A DNA stretch of 25,318 nt from JABDKJ01 sp039028335 (GTDB lineage Bacteria; Bacteroidota; Bacteroidia; Flavobacteriales_D; JABDKJ01): positions 1 through 25,318 of the forward strand of contig JBCCIF010000046.1 in assembly GCA_039028335.1 (NCBI GenBank). Reading direction: 5' to 3'. The notes under the pieces were generated by a model, which worked only from the letters and a program-made list of their open reading frames with translations, did no database searches and was not told the origin of the DNA. Positions 1 to 7,702 of the stretch are shown piece by piece. How positions within the stretch are numbered: position 1 is the first letter of the stretch; every line of letters starts with the position of its first letter. A program made the position numbers and the translations under genes.

Positions 1-1
1 G

Positions 2-2689
2 AAGAATTCAAAGCGATCTTTACCTAAGATCATCTTATTGATAGGGCTTACATTTTCCTTTCTGGTAGGAAATGCCCAAAATGTTATTTCTGGCAAAATT
101 AGCGATGCAAATGACGGTTCACCTTTGATTGGGGCAAGTGTTTTTGTCAAAGAATTGAATACTGGAACAGTGGCCGACTTTAATGGAAATTATTCATTAA
201 ACGTAAAAGATGGTACATACTCCATCTATGTTTCCTTTATTGGATACGATGGTCAGAATATAGAAATAACAGTAACAAGTGGAAACTCAATAACTCAAGA
301 TTTTAAACTTTCTGCGGGAATTGGAATGAATGAAGTGGTGATTACTGCTTCAAGTACATTCAGGTCGCAAAAAGAAGCACCTCTTTCAATGAGTACACTG
401 CGAATGGCCGAAATCACGCGATTAAATGCAAATAGCCAGGCGGATATCTTAAGGAGTATTCCAGGAATCACTGCAGAAGGCGGAGGTGGTGAAACGGCTA
501 CCAATTTATTTGTGAGAGGCTTGCCTTCTGGGGGACAATATACATTTAATCCCCTGCAATACGATGGTGCTCCATTAATGACTAGCTTTGGTTTAAATTC
601 ATCAGCGCATGACGTATACGCGAGACCAGATATCGGATTCAAAGGGGTCGAATTTGTTAGAGGTGGAGCTGCGGTTCTGTACGGTGCAGGTTCACCAGCA
701 GGGATAATAAATTATGTGAGTAAAACTGGCGACTCGAACCCTGGGAATGTATTCAATTTAGAAACTGCGGATCAGGGAAGAGTGAGAGCAGATTTTTACA
801 GCGGAGGTCGATTAGGTAGTGAGGATTCAAAGACATTTTATGCCATTACAGGTTTTATGCGATACGATAATGGTCCATATGAAACTGGGGTTCCAACAAG
901 AGGAGGGCAATTAAGAGCAAATTTGAAAAAGAACTTTGAGAGAGGATCATTCACTGTACATACTCAGTTTATTAATGATAGAGCCCAATTCTTAATGCCT
1001 CTTCCTCTAGAAGGTGGAAGCAGAGAAAGAATTGATGGTAATGATGGTGAGCCGGTTTCTCAATTAATGTCTGGAGAATTAAGCAATACCTCTTTTTTGA
1101 CAGCGGGCGGAGTTTATAATAGCCCATATGGAGATGGAGTTTACACCAAAGGAGGCTACGCAATGGGAGATTTTGAGTATGATTTAGCTAGCGACCTTAA
1201 ATTTAACGCTAAGGCCAAATTGGCCAATTATCAGCATAGTTTCGCATTGCATGTAGGAGGAAATGGTGCAAATGGTGGAAATCCAATTACGATGGATAGA
1301 TACATGGAAACCGTTGCCCCTGGTCACATGAGTTATTCAGCTAATTATTTAGGGCTGGATACCCAGGTAAGTGGTTCAGATTTAGTGGTAGACAACTTAC
1401 ATGTAGATAGAATTCGTCCTATGTCTGATTTTTCTGGGGAAGCATCTTTGACTAAAAATATTACAACAGCAAGCGGAAGCCATAACATAACAGTTGGTAC
1501 CTTTTTAGGACGATCTGAAGCCGAAGACATTAATTTTCAATACAGAGCAGTCTCCGAATGGAATAATAATCCGCGTTTAGTGAATATTAGTTATGTCGAT
1601 TCTTTAGGGCAAAATGTTGTCTATTCTCAAGGAGGTTTGTCAAATAGAATTGGACAGACCAGTAATAGATTTTTAAGTCAAAATAGGACGGCATTTTATT
1701 TAACTGATGAGATTATAGCCGATAAATGGAGATTAGACGTTGGTGTCCGTTATGAAAGAACAGAAGGACAATTTAGCAATGGGAATATTGTTTCTTCTGC
1801 AGTCTATACAGATCCTGAGTTAACTCCAGAATTGGCCAATGTGAATTTTGCTGATGGTAGTTTTGTTCGCGCTGGTGTAGAAGCCGATGGCTTGGCAATT
1901 TCGATTGCTGGTCTCTATGAGATGAGTAAATCAACCAATTTATATGCTAATTTCTCTCGAGGATATTTCTTTCCACAATTAAGAGGGTTTGCGCCAATTG
2001 CAACTGGCGTTACCGGAACGGAATATAATCCTGAAACGATTATTCAAGGAGAAGGTGGAGTTAAATACGGTAGTAAAAAATTGAGCGGTTCTGCTGCCAT
2101 TTATTATGTAGCACTTCAAGACAGAATTTCAATTCAAAATTCTTTTGTAGGTGGCGTGTTGGAGCAAGTCAACCGAAATGAGCAAAATACAGCGACAATC
2201 GGTCTGGAAGCTGCTTGGGATTACCTTTTTGCCGAAGGATTTAAATTAAGAGGTTCATTGACTTTCCAGAGTCATGAAATAACCAAGAATATCAGAGAGG
2301 ATTTGATCAATGGTACTTCCGAAACTATAAATGAAGGTAATGAGCTAGCTAGACAGCCAAAGCTTCTTGGTTTCCTAGGGTTGTATTATGATAAGAATAA
2401 TTTTGATGTATTCGCATCATTAAACCACACGGGTGCTAAGTTTACCAGCGATGATAATACGATCGAATTGGATCCAATAAATATCATCCGACTAGGAGCT
2501 GGGTATTCATTTGATTTGAATGATGGAAGTGAAGTTTTTAGAGTTGGATTCTCTATTTTCAATTTGACAGATTCACAAGGAATTACAGAAGGTAACCCAA
2601 GAGCAATTGTAGAGGGAGAAGGAGAGTTCTTTTTTGGAAGACCAATTTTGCCACGTAGAACTTTTGTAACAGCTACGCTAAATTTTTAA
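2..2689 (+). CDS. TonB-dependent outer-membrane receptor, 5' end cut by window edge
   Basis: Outer-membrane beta-barrel that should import a ligand using TonB energy. About 895 residues are visible. The frame is open to the left edge and reads a lysine/arginine-rich start, then a hydrophobic stretch ending in GNAQ, which is a signal peptide. The first in-frame start inside the window (TTG at 38) would split that signal peptide, so the true start is probably an ATG whose last base is base 1. Then come a carboxypeptidase-regulatory-like beta-sandwich (about residues 30-115, with DGSPLIGASVFV), a plug domain (about 115-240, with DILRSIPGI, FVRG and VEFVRGGAAVLYG) and a long barrel ending in phenylalanine (RRTFVTATLNF). 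No SusD-like lipoprotein follows, so it is not a standard SusC/SusD pair. A terminator separates it from the glycosylglycerate operon downstream. The ligand is unknown; siderophore or sugar-derivative uptake are both possible. Confidence 0.93.
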   Translation, partial: KNSKRSLPKIILLIGLTFSFLVGNAQNVISGKISDANDGSPLIGASVFVKELNTGTVADFNGNYSLNVKDGTYSIYVSFIGYDGQNIEITVTSGNSITQDFKLSAGIGMNEVVITASSTFRSQKEAPLSMSTLRMAEITRLNANSQADILRSIPGITAEGGGGETATNLFVRGLPSGGQYTFNPLQYDGAPLMTSFGLNSSAHDVYARPDIGFKGVEFVRGGAAVLYGAGSPAGIINYVSKTGDSNPGNVFNLETADQGRVRADFYSGGRLGSEDSKTFYAITGFMRYDNGPYETGVPTRGGQLRANLKKNFERGSFTVHTQFINDRAQFLMPLPLEGGSRERIDGNDGEPVSQLMSGELSNTSFLTAGGVYNSPYGDGVYTKGGYAMGDFEYDLASDLKFNAKAKLANYQHSFALHVGGNGANGGNPITMDRYMETVAPGHMSYSANYLGLDTQVSGSDLVVDNLHVDRIRPMSDFSGEASLTKNITTASGSHNITVGTFLGRSEAEDINFQYRAVSEWNNNPRLVNISYVDSLGQNVVYSQGGLSNRIGQTSNRFLSQNRTAFYLTDEIIADKWRLDVGVRYERTEGQFSNGNIVSSAVYTDPELTPELANVNFADGSFVRAGVEADGLAISIAGLYEMSKSTNLYANFSRGYFFPQLRGFAPIATGVTGTEYNPETIIQGEGGVKYGSKKLSGSAAIYYVALQDRISIQNSFVGGVLEQVNRNEQNTATIGLEAAWDYLFAEGFKLRGSLTFQSHEITKNIREDLINGTSETINEGNELARQPKLLGFLGLYYDKNNFDVFASLNHTGAKFTSDDNTIELDPINIIRLGAGYSFDLNDGSEVFRVGFSIFNLTDSQGITEGNPRAIVEGEGEFFFGRPILPRRTFVTATLNF

Positions 2690-2711
2690 GTCATATATAG
2701 ATGTATTTTTG

Positions 2712-2747
2712 GTGTTGGCGGTTTATATGACCGCCAACACTTTTTTT
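2712..2747 (+). terminator. Rho-independent terminator after TonB receptor
   Basis: A perfect 11-base-pair stem (2712-2722 with 2730-2740), a 7-base loop and a run of seven T follow the receptor stop codon by 22 bases. It ends the receptor transcript, so the operon starting at 2794 needs its own promoter, which I could not place convincingly. Confidence 0.93.
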
Positions 2748-2793
2748 GACAAGTTCATGATTTAAAAAACATTCGTTTTTTTAAAGTCACTAT

Positions 2794-4107
2794 ATGGATG
2801 ATTTAGTTTCGAGAGCCAAACATATTCTTAAGAGCAATTGGAGAAATGGTTTTACAATTCCAACAGAAAAACTTTATCCTTTTCAATGGAATTGGGACTC
2901 TGGATTCACAGCAATAGGCTTTGCAAATTATGATTTGGAATCAGCCATTCAAGAACTTGCCTCTCTGTTTTCTGGACAATGGGTAAATGGAATGGTGCCG
3001 CATATTATTTTCCATAGTGAAAGTGAGAAATCGTATTTTCCAAATTTCGATTTCTGGAATGCGGCAGTAAATAGCGGGGCCCCCTCAAAACCAAAAACAT
3101 CGGGAATTACGCAACCACCTGTGCATGGTTTTGTTTTAGAAAACTTGCTAATCAAACATCGTGAAAACGATCAGCTCAACTCTTTTGTCAAATATTTATA
3201 TCCAAAAATTGTAAAGAGCCATAGATGGTTTTATACCTGCAGAGATCCAGAAAGAGAAGGCTTGACCTATATTTTTCATCCCTGGGAATCAGGAAGGGAT
3301 AATTCACCGCTTTGGGACAAATCATTGGACAGGATAGATCTTGAAGAATCTGATTTGCCAGATTATGTTCGAAGAGATACAAGCATAGCTCCTCATGATG
3401 AACGTCCGACTCGGGAGCAGTATGATCGGTACGTTTATCTTCTTGAATTAGGCAAAAAGTACAGATATGAGGACAATGCAATATACAAAGAGAGTCCCTT
3501 TCTAATTCAGGATACTTTGATGAATGCCATGCTTATCAAGTCGAATGATAGCTTAATAAAGATTGGTCGCAAATTTGGATTTGATGTCGGTGAAATAGAA
3601 GAATGGCAACAACAATCAAAACCCAAGTTTTCAGAGAAACTTTGGAACGAAGAACTGTCCACTTTTGTGGTATTTGATCAAAGAGGAAATCAACAGATTA
3701 AAGAAAAGGAAATCGGTGGGCTTTCGGCTTTATATGCAAATATTCCAAATGCACAAAGAGCTCAAAAGTTGAACGATTATTTGAAAAATCTCCATAATCG
3801 GGGATTCTATATCTGCCCTAGTTTTGACGTAGACAGTCCTTTGTTCGATTCTAAAAGGTATTGGAGGGGGCCAATATGGCCTCAAATGAATTGGATGTTA
3901 TACAATGGACTAAGGAATTATAATTTCACAGATACGGCAAATATCATAAGAGCGGATTTTATTCATCTCGTTAGAGCGCTGGGGTTCTATGAGTACTTTG
4001 AATCCGAGAAGACCAAGGTCGAAAATCTGTCATCTGGATATGGAGGAGAACGATTCAGTTGGACGGCTTCTTGTGCATTGGATTTATTGCTCAATGATGA
4101 AAATTGA
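2794..4107 (+). CDS. GH63-type glycosylglycerate hydrolase (mannosyl- or glucosylglycerate)
   Basis: Predicted cytoplasmic (alpha/alpha)6-barrel glycosidase of 437 residues that releases a hexose and glycerate from mannosylglycerate or glucosylglycerate. Length and motifs fit the MgH/GgH branch of GH63: QWNWDSGF (31-38), FHPWESGRDNSPLWD (161-175) and RYWRGPIWPQMNW (355-367). By comparison with the family and with GH37 trehalases, the general acid would be D169 in ESGRDN and the general base E400 in FYEYF. The Tyr-Trp pair at 356-357 and W362 match positions I recall as glycerate-binding in the mycobacterial enzyme. There is no signal peptide, so the substrate must enter intact. Start: ATG after a terminator. 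The stop overlaps the next start by one base. A glycerate kinase three genes on supports the glycerate product. Sugar specificity (glucose or mannose) cannot be read from the sequence, and a trehalase-like activity is a weaker alternative. Confidence 0.82.
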   Translation: MDDLVSRAKHILKSNWRNGFTIPTEKLYPFQWNWDSGFTAIGFANYDLESAIQELASLFSGQWVNGMVPHIIFHSESEKSYFPNFDFWNAAVNSGAPSKPKTSGITQPPVHGFVLENLLIKHRENDQLNSFVKYLYPKIVKSHRWFYTCRDPEREGLTYIFHPWESGRDNSPLWDKSLDRIDLEESDLPDYVRRDTSIAPHDERPTREQYDRYVYLLELGKKYRYEDNAIYKESPFLIQDTLMNAMLIKSNDSLIKIGRKFGFDVGEIEEWQQQSKPKFSEKLWNEELSTFVVFDQRGNQQIKEKEIGGLSALYANIPNAQRAQKLNDYLKNLHNRGFYICPSFDVDSPLFDSKRYWRGPIWPQMNWMLYNGLRNYNFTDTANIIRADFIHLVRALGFYEYFESEKTKVENLSSGYGGERFSWTASCALDLLLNDEN

Positions 4108-4718
4108 TGTTCGATTTTTCAAAGGAGTACGCATTAGAAAATGATAGGGTTAGACTTTTACCGCTAAGGTTTGAGCATGTCAACGCTTTAAGCGATGAGT
4201 TTATTGACGAAAGAATTTGGATCTATTTTACGGATAAAGTGAAGGACAAATACAGTTTGATTCATTATGTTAAAACTGCTTTGATGGAACGAGAGAATGA
4301 GCGTGAATATCCATTTGTCATAATGGACAAAAGAACATCAAAAATTGCAGGAATGACCAGGATTTATGAAATCAATAAGACCTTGAAAACGATCAAAATA
4401 GGACATACTTGTTTGGCATTTAACTACTGGGGTAAAGGAGTTAATCAATTTGCGAAGTATCTTCTTTTTCAGTTTGCCTTTGAGCACTTGAATATGCTAA
4501 GAATCGGATTCGGAATTCACGGTGAGAATGAAAGAAGTAAGAAGGCAATTATAAATTTGGGCTGCCAGATGGAAGGGGTAATTAGAGACTATTTTGAATC
4601 CATTCATGAAAAGGTTAGAGCAGATTTGATGCTCTTTGGAATTCTATTAAACGAATGGCAAGAATTATCTAAGAAAATAGACCGAAGCAAATATTTCAAT
4701 CGCACAAAATTAGTTTGA
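4107..4718 (+). CDS. GNAT-family N-acetyltransferase (RimJ/RimL-like)
   Basis: A 203-residue acetyl-CoA-dependent acyltransferase of the RimJ/RimL type. It opens with the family's typical N-terminal strand (NDRVRLLPLRFEH), has a central KIGHTCLAFNYWGKGVNQFAKY segment in the acetyl-CoA loop region, and then FGIHGENERSKKAIINLGC, the usual Asn-X-X-Ser-X-X-(hydrophobic)-X-X-Leu-Gly pattern. I chose the ATG at 4107 because it overlaps the hydrolase stop in a TGATG junction; a TTG one codon upstream is also in frame. It sits inside the hydrolase/symporter/kinase operon with 1-base spacing on each side. Its substrate is unknown: it may acetylate a protein terminus, an amino sugar or a pathway intermediate. 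Confidence 0.85.
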   Translation: MFDFSKEYALENDRVRLLPLRFEHVNALSDEFIDERIWIYFTDKVKDKYSLIHYVKTALMERENEREYPFVIMDKRTSKIAGMTRIYEINKTLKTIKIGHTCLAFNYWGKGVNQFAKYLLFQFAFEHLNMLRIGFGIHGENERSKKAIINLGCQMEGVIRDYFESIHEKVRADLMLFGILLNEWQELSKKIDRSKYFNRTKLV

Positions 4719-4719
4719 G

Positions 4720-6285
4720 ATGAATTATATAGACTACCTCGTTATTCTTTCCTACATAGTTGGTTTTCTCTTTTTAGGGAAACTATTCAAAGACAATAAA
4801 AATAGTCAAGAATATTTTTTGGGAGGAAAAAGCTTTGGTTGGCTTCCATTATCATTGAGCACTATAGCAACTCAACTTTCCGCAATAAGCTTCATTTCTG
4901 CACCAGCATTTGTCGGGTTAAAAGATGGCGGTGGTATGATGTGGCTGACTTATGAATTTGCAGTGCCTCTTGCGATGCTATTTCTATTGATTTTCCTTAT
5001 ACCTCCTATGTATAGAGCAGGAATAGTAAGTGTTTATTCATTTTTAGAAAAACGCTTCGGATCATCTACCCGAATCATTGTAAGTGCAGTTTTTCAGATT
5101 AGCCGGGCTTTTGGAACAAGTGTAATGATTTATACGGTAGCCTTGATCCTGACTAGTGTAATGGATGTTCCTATGTGGGTGACTATTGTTATAATTGGAA
5201 TCGTCACTTTAATCTATTCTTATCAGGGCGGGATGAAGGCCGTAGTTTATGGAGATTCAATTCAAATGGTCATCCTCTTTGTAGGCATTTTAATTTGTCT
5301 TTTCGTTGGAATATCTAATATTGGCGGTTGGTCTGAATTTTTAAGTAATATTGACCGTACTCGTTTAGATGCCGTGCATTTCGATTCAATGGGCTTCCAA
5401 AAAGGTGAAGAATTTGGTTTTTGGCCAATGTTAATCGGTGGGTTTTTTCTCTATGTATCATACTATGGTACGGATCAGAGCCAGGTTCAGCGTTTGTTTT
5501 CTGCCAAGGACTTAAACACCGTCAAGAAAACGCTCATGTTCAATGGTCTTTTAAGGTTTCCTGTAACATTTGTTTACTGTTTAATGGGCTTGGTTATTGG
5601 AACTTTAGCGTTGACGCAAAGTTCTTTTCTTGGCTCCATTCCATTGGAAAAACCAGATCTCATGATCCCTATTTTTATTAGAGACTATCTTCCTCATGGG
5701 GTAATCGGAATACTGATGGTAGCGATCTTTTCCGCTGCAATGTCCTCATTAAGTTCTGCCATAAACTCTCTCAGTGCAGCGACAGTAGAAGACTTTTTCA
5801 ATAGAGATAAGGGCTTATCGGATAAAAAATATATGTCCTATTCGAAAAGGTCTGCCCTTTTCTGGGGGCTTGTCTGTATTGTATTGGCCTTTTTTACAGG
5901 AGATATAGCTAAAACAGTTATCGAGGCAATCAACAAAGTAGGATCGGTGTTTTATGGTCCTATAGTGGCAACATTTATATTGGCAATTGCATTTAAAAAA
6001 GTCAGTTCTGTTGGAGCGAATGTTGGGATATTAGCCGGTGTTCTCATTAATGTTTACTTATGGCTATTTGTCCCTGAAGTCTTTTGGTTTTGGTGGAACG
6101 CAATTGGCGCCTTGGTCACTTTATTTATTGCATTTTTAGTGAGTTTCTTATTTAGGAAAAAAGAAGATCATGATAGCCAAGCTACGTTTGAAAAATTGGA
6201 ATACGACTGGCCTAAAACGATCATTTTGGTTGTCTTTTTTATCGCAATCGTTATTATTAGCGTGAATGTCCCGCAGCTTTTTTGA
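4720..6285 (+). CDS. Sodium:solute symporter (SSS family), candidate glycosylglycerate importer
   Basis: A 521-residue inner-membrane protein with about 13 hydrophobic segments, starting with DYLVILSYIVGFLFLGKLF. Family signatures are STIATQLSAISFISAPAFVG (about residues 46-65), YGTDQSQVQRLFSAKDL (near 248-264) and AAMSSLSSAINSLSAAT (near 340-356), the last carrying the serines expected at the Na2 sodium site. Proteins of this family bring in sugars, sialic acid, carboxylates or osmolytes with sodium. It begins one base after the acetyltransferase stop and ends one base before the glycerate kinase start. Sitting between a hydrolase of glycosylglycerate and a glycerate kinase, it most likely imports the glycosylglycerate, or possibly glycerate. 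The substrate is inferred from context only. Confidence 0.9.
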   Translation: MNYIDYLVILSYIVGFLFLGKLFKDNKNSQEYFLGGKSFGWLPLSLSTIATQLSAISFISAPAFVGLKDGGGMMWLTYEFAVPLAMLFLLIFLIPPMYRAGIVSVYSFLEKRFGSSTRIIVSAVFQISRAFGTSVMIYTVALILTSVMDVPMWVTIVIIGIVTLIYSYQGGMKAVVYGDSIQMVILFVGILICLFVGISNIGGWSEFLSNIDRTRLDAVHFDSMGFQKGEEFGFWPMLIGGFFLYVSYYGTDQSQVQRLFSAKDLNTVKKTLMFNGLLRFPVTFVYCLMGLVIGTLALTQSSFLGSIPLEKPDLMIPIFIRDYLPHGVIGILMVAIFSAAMSSLSSAINSLSAATVEDFFNRDKGLSDKKYMSYSKRSALFWGLVCIVLAFFTGDIAKTVIEAINKVGSVFYGPIVATFILAIAFKKVSSVGANVGILAGVLINVYLWLFVPEVFWFWWNAIGALVTLFIAFLVSFLFRKKEDHDSQATFEKLEYDWPKTIILVVFFIAIVIISVNVPQLF

Positions 6286-6286
6286 C

Positions 6287-7405
6287 ATGAAAATCTTAAT
6301 TGCTCCTGATAAGTTCAAGAATTCTATTTCCGCAACGGAATTGGCCCGTATCATAAGAGAGACCATTTCGAAATTTGATGCCACAATAAGAACAGAAGTT
6401 CATGTGCTTGCAGATGGAGGCGAAGGTTCCCTTTCTGTATTAAAATCCTCTATTCCCTTGAGAAAGGAACTCGTTAAAACTCTAGATCCTCTGGGTAGAC
6501 CTATTGAATCCTATTATTACACCAACCCTTCAAATAGAGATGCCTATATAGAGTTAGCTAAAGCAAGTGGTTTGGAATTGTTGGAGCCAAATGAATACAA
6601 CCCGATGAAAACGAGCACTTACGGAACGGGTCTGCTTATTCGAGATGCTATTAGTCAGGGAGTGAAAAGAATCTTTCTATTCATTGGAGGTTCTGCTACG
6701 AATGACGGGGGAATGGGAATTGCACATGCTCTCGGTATTGATTTTTTAGATGAAAAGAATAATCTACTGGAACCAAGAGGTGAGAATTTGCTAAAGGTGA
6801 AGAAGGTTGTTAAGAATGCGCCACTCTATGCACCCGGAATTAATATTACACTGTTATGCGATGTGGACAACATTCTTATCGGATCAAACGGTGCTGCCCA
6901 TATTTTTGCCCAACAAAAAGGAGCCAAGGAATATATGGTCGCGGATTTGGAAAAAGGAATGATTAACTATTGTCAGCGTATCCGACAAAAAACGAACATA
7001 GATGTGAGGAATATAAGAGGTTCAGGAGCTGCAGGAGGAATTGCGGCATCTTTAATTCCATTGTTTGAAGCTGATATCAAAAGCGGAATTGAGACATTAA
7101 TGGAAATTAGCAATTTTGAAGTAGCCGTGAAAAATTCTGATATCATCATCAGTGGCGAAGGAAGTCTAGATAGCCAGTCATTGGCTGGTAAAGTAATTAG
7201 TGGAGTGGCTCAGCAGTGCAGAAAACACAAAAAGAAATGCATTCTGTTTACAGGAAAGAGCGAGCTCTCCAGTGATGAAATTCAGTATATGGGCGTTCAA
7301 AAAGTCTATTCCGTATTGGACTATGCAGACAATTTAAAAGACGCAATGTGTAATGTAGAACAATACATCAAAAGAATCACATTGGATTATTTGAAAACGC
7401 TTTAA
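6287..7405 (+). CDS. Glycerate kinase (GlxK/GarK-type)
   Basis: ATP-dependent phosphorylation of D-glycerate, in this family usually to 2-phosphoglycerate, feeding glycolysis. The 372 residues match the family length. Motifs in order: MKILIAPDKFKNS at the N-terminus, ADGGEGS (42-48), IGGSATNDGGMG (133-144), CDVDN (191-195), GSGAAGGIA (245-253) and SGEGSLDSQS (289-298). I chose the ATG at 6287, one base after the symporter stop. A TTG further upstream would add seven residues and overlap the symporter. It is the last gene of the operon and is followed by a terminator. Together with the GH63 hydrolase it identifies glycerate as the product handled by this locus. Confidence 0.93.
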   Translation: MKILIAPDKFKNSISATELARIIRETISKFDATIRTEVHVLADGGEGSLSVLKSSIPLRKELVKTLDPLGRPIESYYYTNPSNRDAYIELAKASGLELLEPNEYNPMKTSTYGTGLLIRDAISQGVKRIFLFIGGSATNDGGMGIAHALGIDFLDEKNNLLEPRGENLLKVKKVVKNAPLYAPGINITLLCDVDNILIGSNGAAHIFAQQKGAKEYMVADLEKGMINYCQRIRQKTNIDVRNIRGSGAAGGIAASLIPLFEADIKSGIETLMEISNFEVAVKNSDIIISGEGSLDSQSLAGKVISGVAQQCRKHKKKCILFTGKSELSSDEIQYMGVQKVYSVLDYADNLKDAMCNVEQYIKRITLDYLKTL

Positions 7406-7410
7406 ACAAA

Positions 7411-7441
7411 AAAACGCCACCCAAATAAGTAGCGTTTTCTT
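7411..7441. terminator. Bidirectional terminator between glycerate kinase and atpC
   Basis: The inverted repeat 7411-7420 with 7429-7438 has one mismatch, an 8-base loop and A/T tracts on both sides. It lies six bases after the kinase stop and 22 bases beyond the atpC stop, so it can serve both convergent operons. The U-tract is longer (seven) in the atpC direction. Confidence 0.82.
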
Positions 7442-7463
7442 TAAGCATATTTTAAGTCCTTTA

Positions 7464-7700
7464 TTACTCAGCTAGAATAATGACCTTGTTTTTTAAGACC
7501 TCTAAAACACCACCGCCTACAGCAATCTTTTCTTCAGTGCCATCTTCTTTTCTCAAGAGAATTTCTCCTTCGATTAAAGTGGTAATTAAAGGAGCGTGGT
7601 TATTCAATATTCCCAAGCTTCCATCAATTCCCGGTACCGAGACAAAACTTGCTTCACCGTTGTAAATATTTTTATCCGGAGTGATGATTTCAACGGTCAT
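7464..7700 (-). CDS. atpC: F1Fo ATP synthase subunit epsilon (short form)
   Basis: Central-stalk subunit of the ATP synthase. Its 78 residues cover only the N-terminal beta-sandwich: MTVEIITPDKNIYNGEA, VSVPGIDGSLGILNNHAPLI and VGGGVLEVLKNKVIILAE. The C-terminal two-helix domain that inhibits ATP hydrolysis in many bacteria (family length about 130-140) is absent, and the frame closes cleanly, so this is a short form and not a frameshift. It starts two bases after the atpD stop and is clearly cotranscribed with it. No other atp genes are in the window. Confidence 0.95.
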   Translation of the reverse strand: MTVEIITPDKNIYNGEASFVSVPGIDGSLGILNNHAPLITTLIEGEILLRKEDGTEEKIAVGGGVLEVLKNKVIILAE

Positions 7701-7702
7701 AT

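Noticed and set aside
295..642. 115-residue minus-strand frame inside the TonB receptor gene
   Set aside because: Antisense to a clear gene, no recognisable domain; typical shadow frame. The same applies to other minus or alternative frames within thiC, atpD and sppA.
38..2689. SusC/SusD-type polysaccharide utilisation locus
   Set aside because: No SusD-like lipoprotein follows the receptor and no extracellular glycosidase is present.
2704..2711. TATTTTTG as promoter for the glycosylglycerate operon
   Set aside because: A transcript starting from it would begin inside the terminator hairpin at 2712-2747. A weaker TTTG-N19-AACATTCG (2745-2775) is possible but too poor to call.
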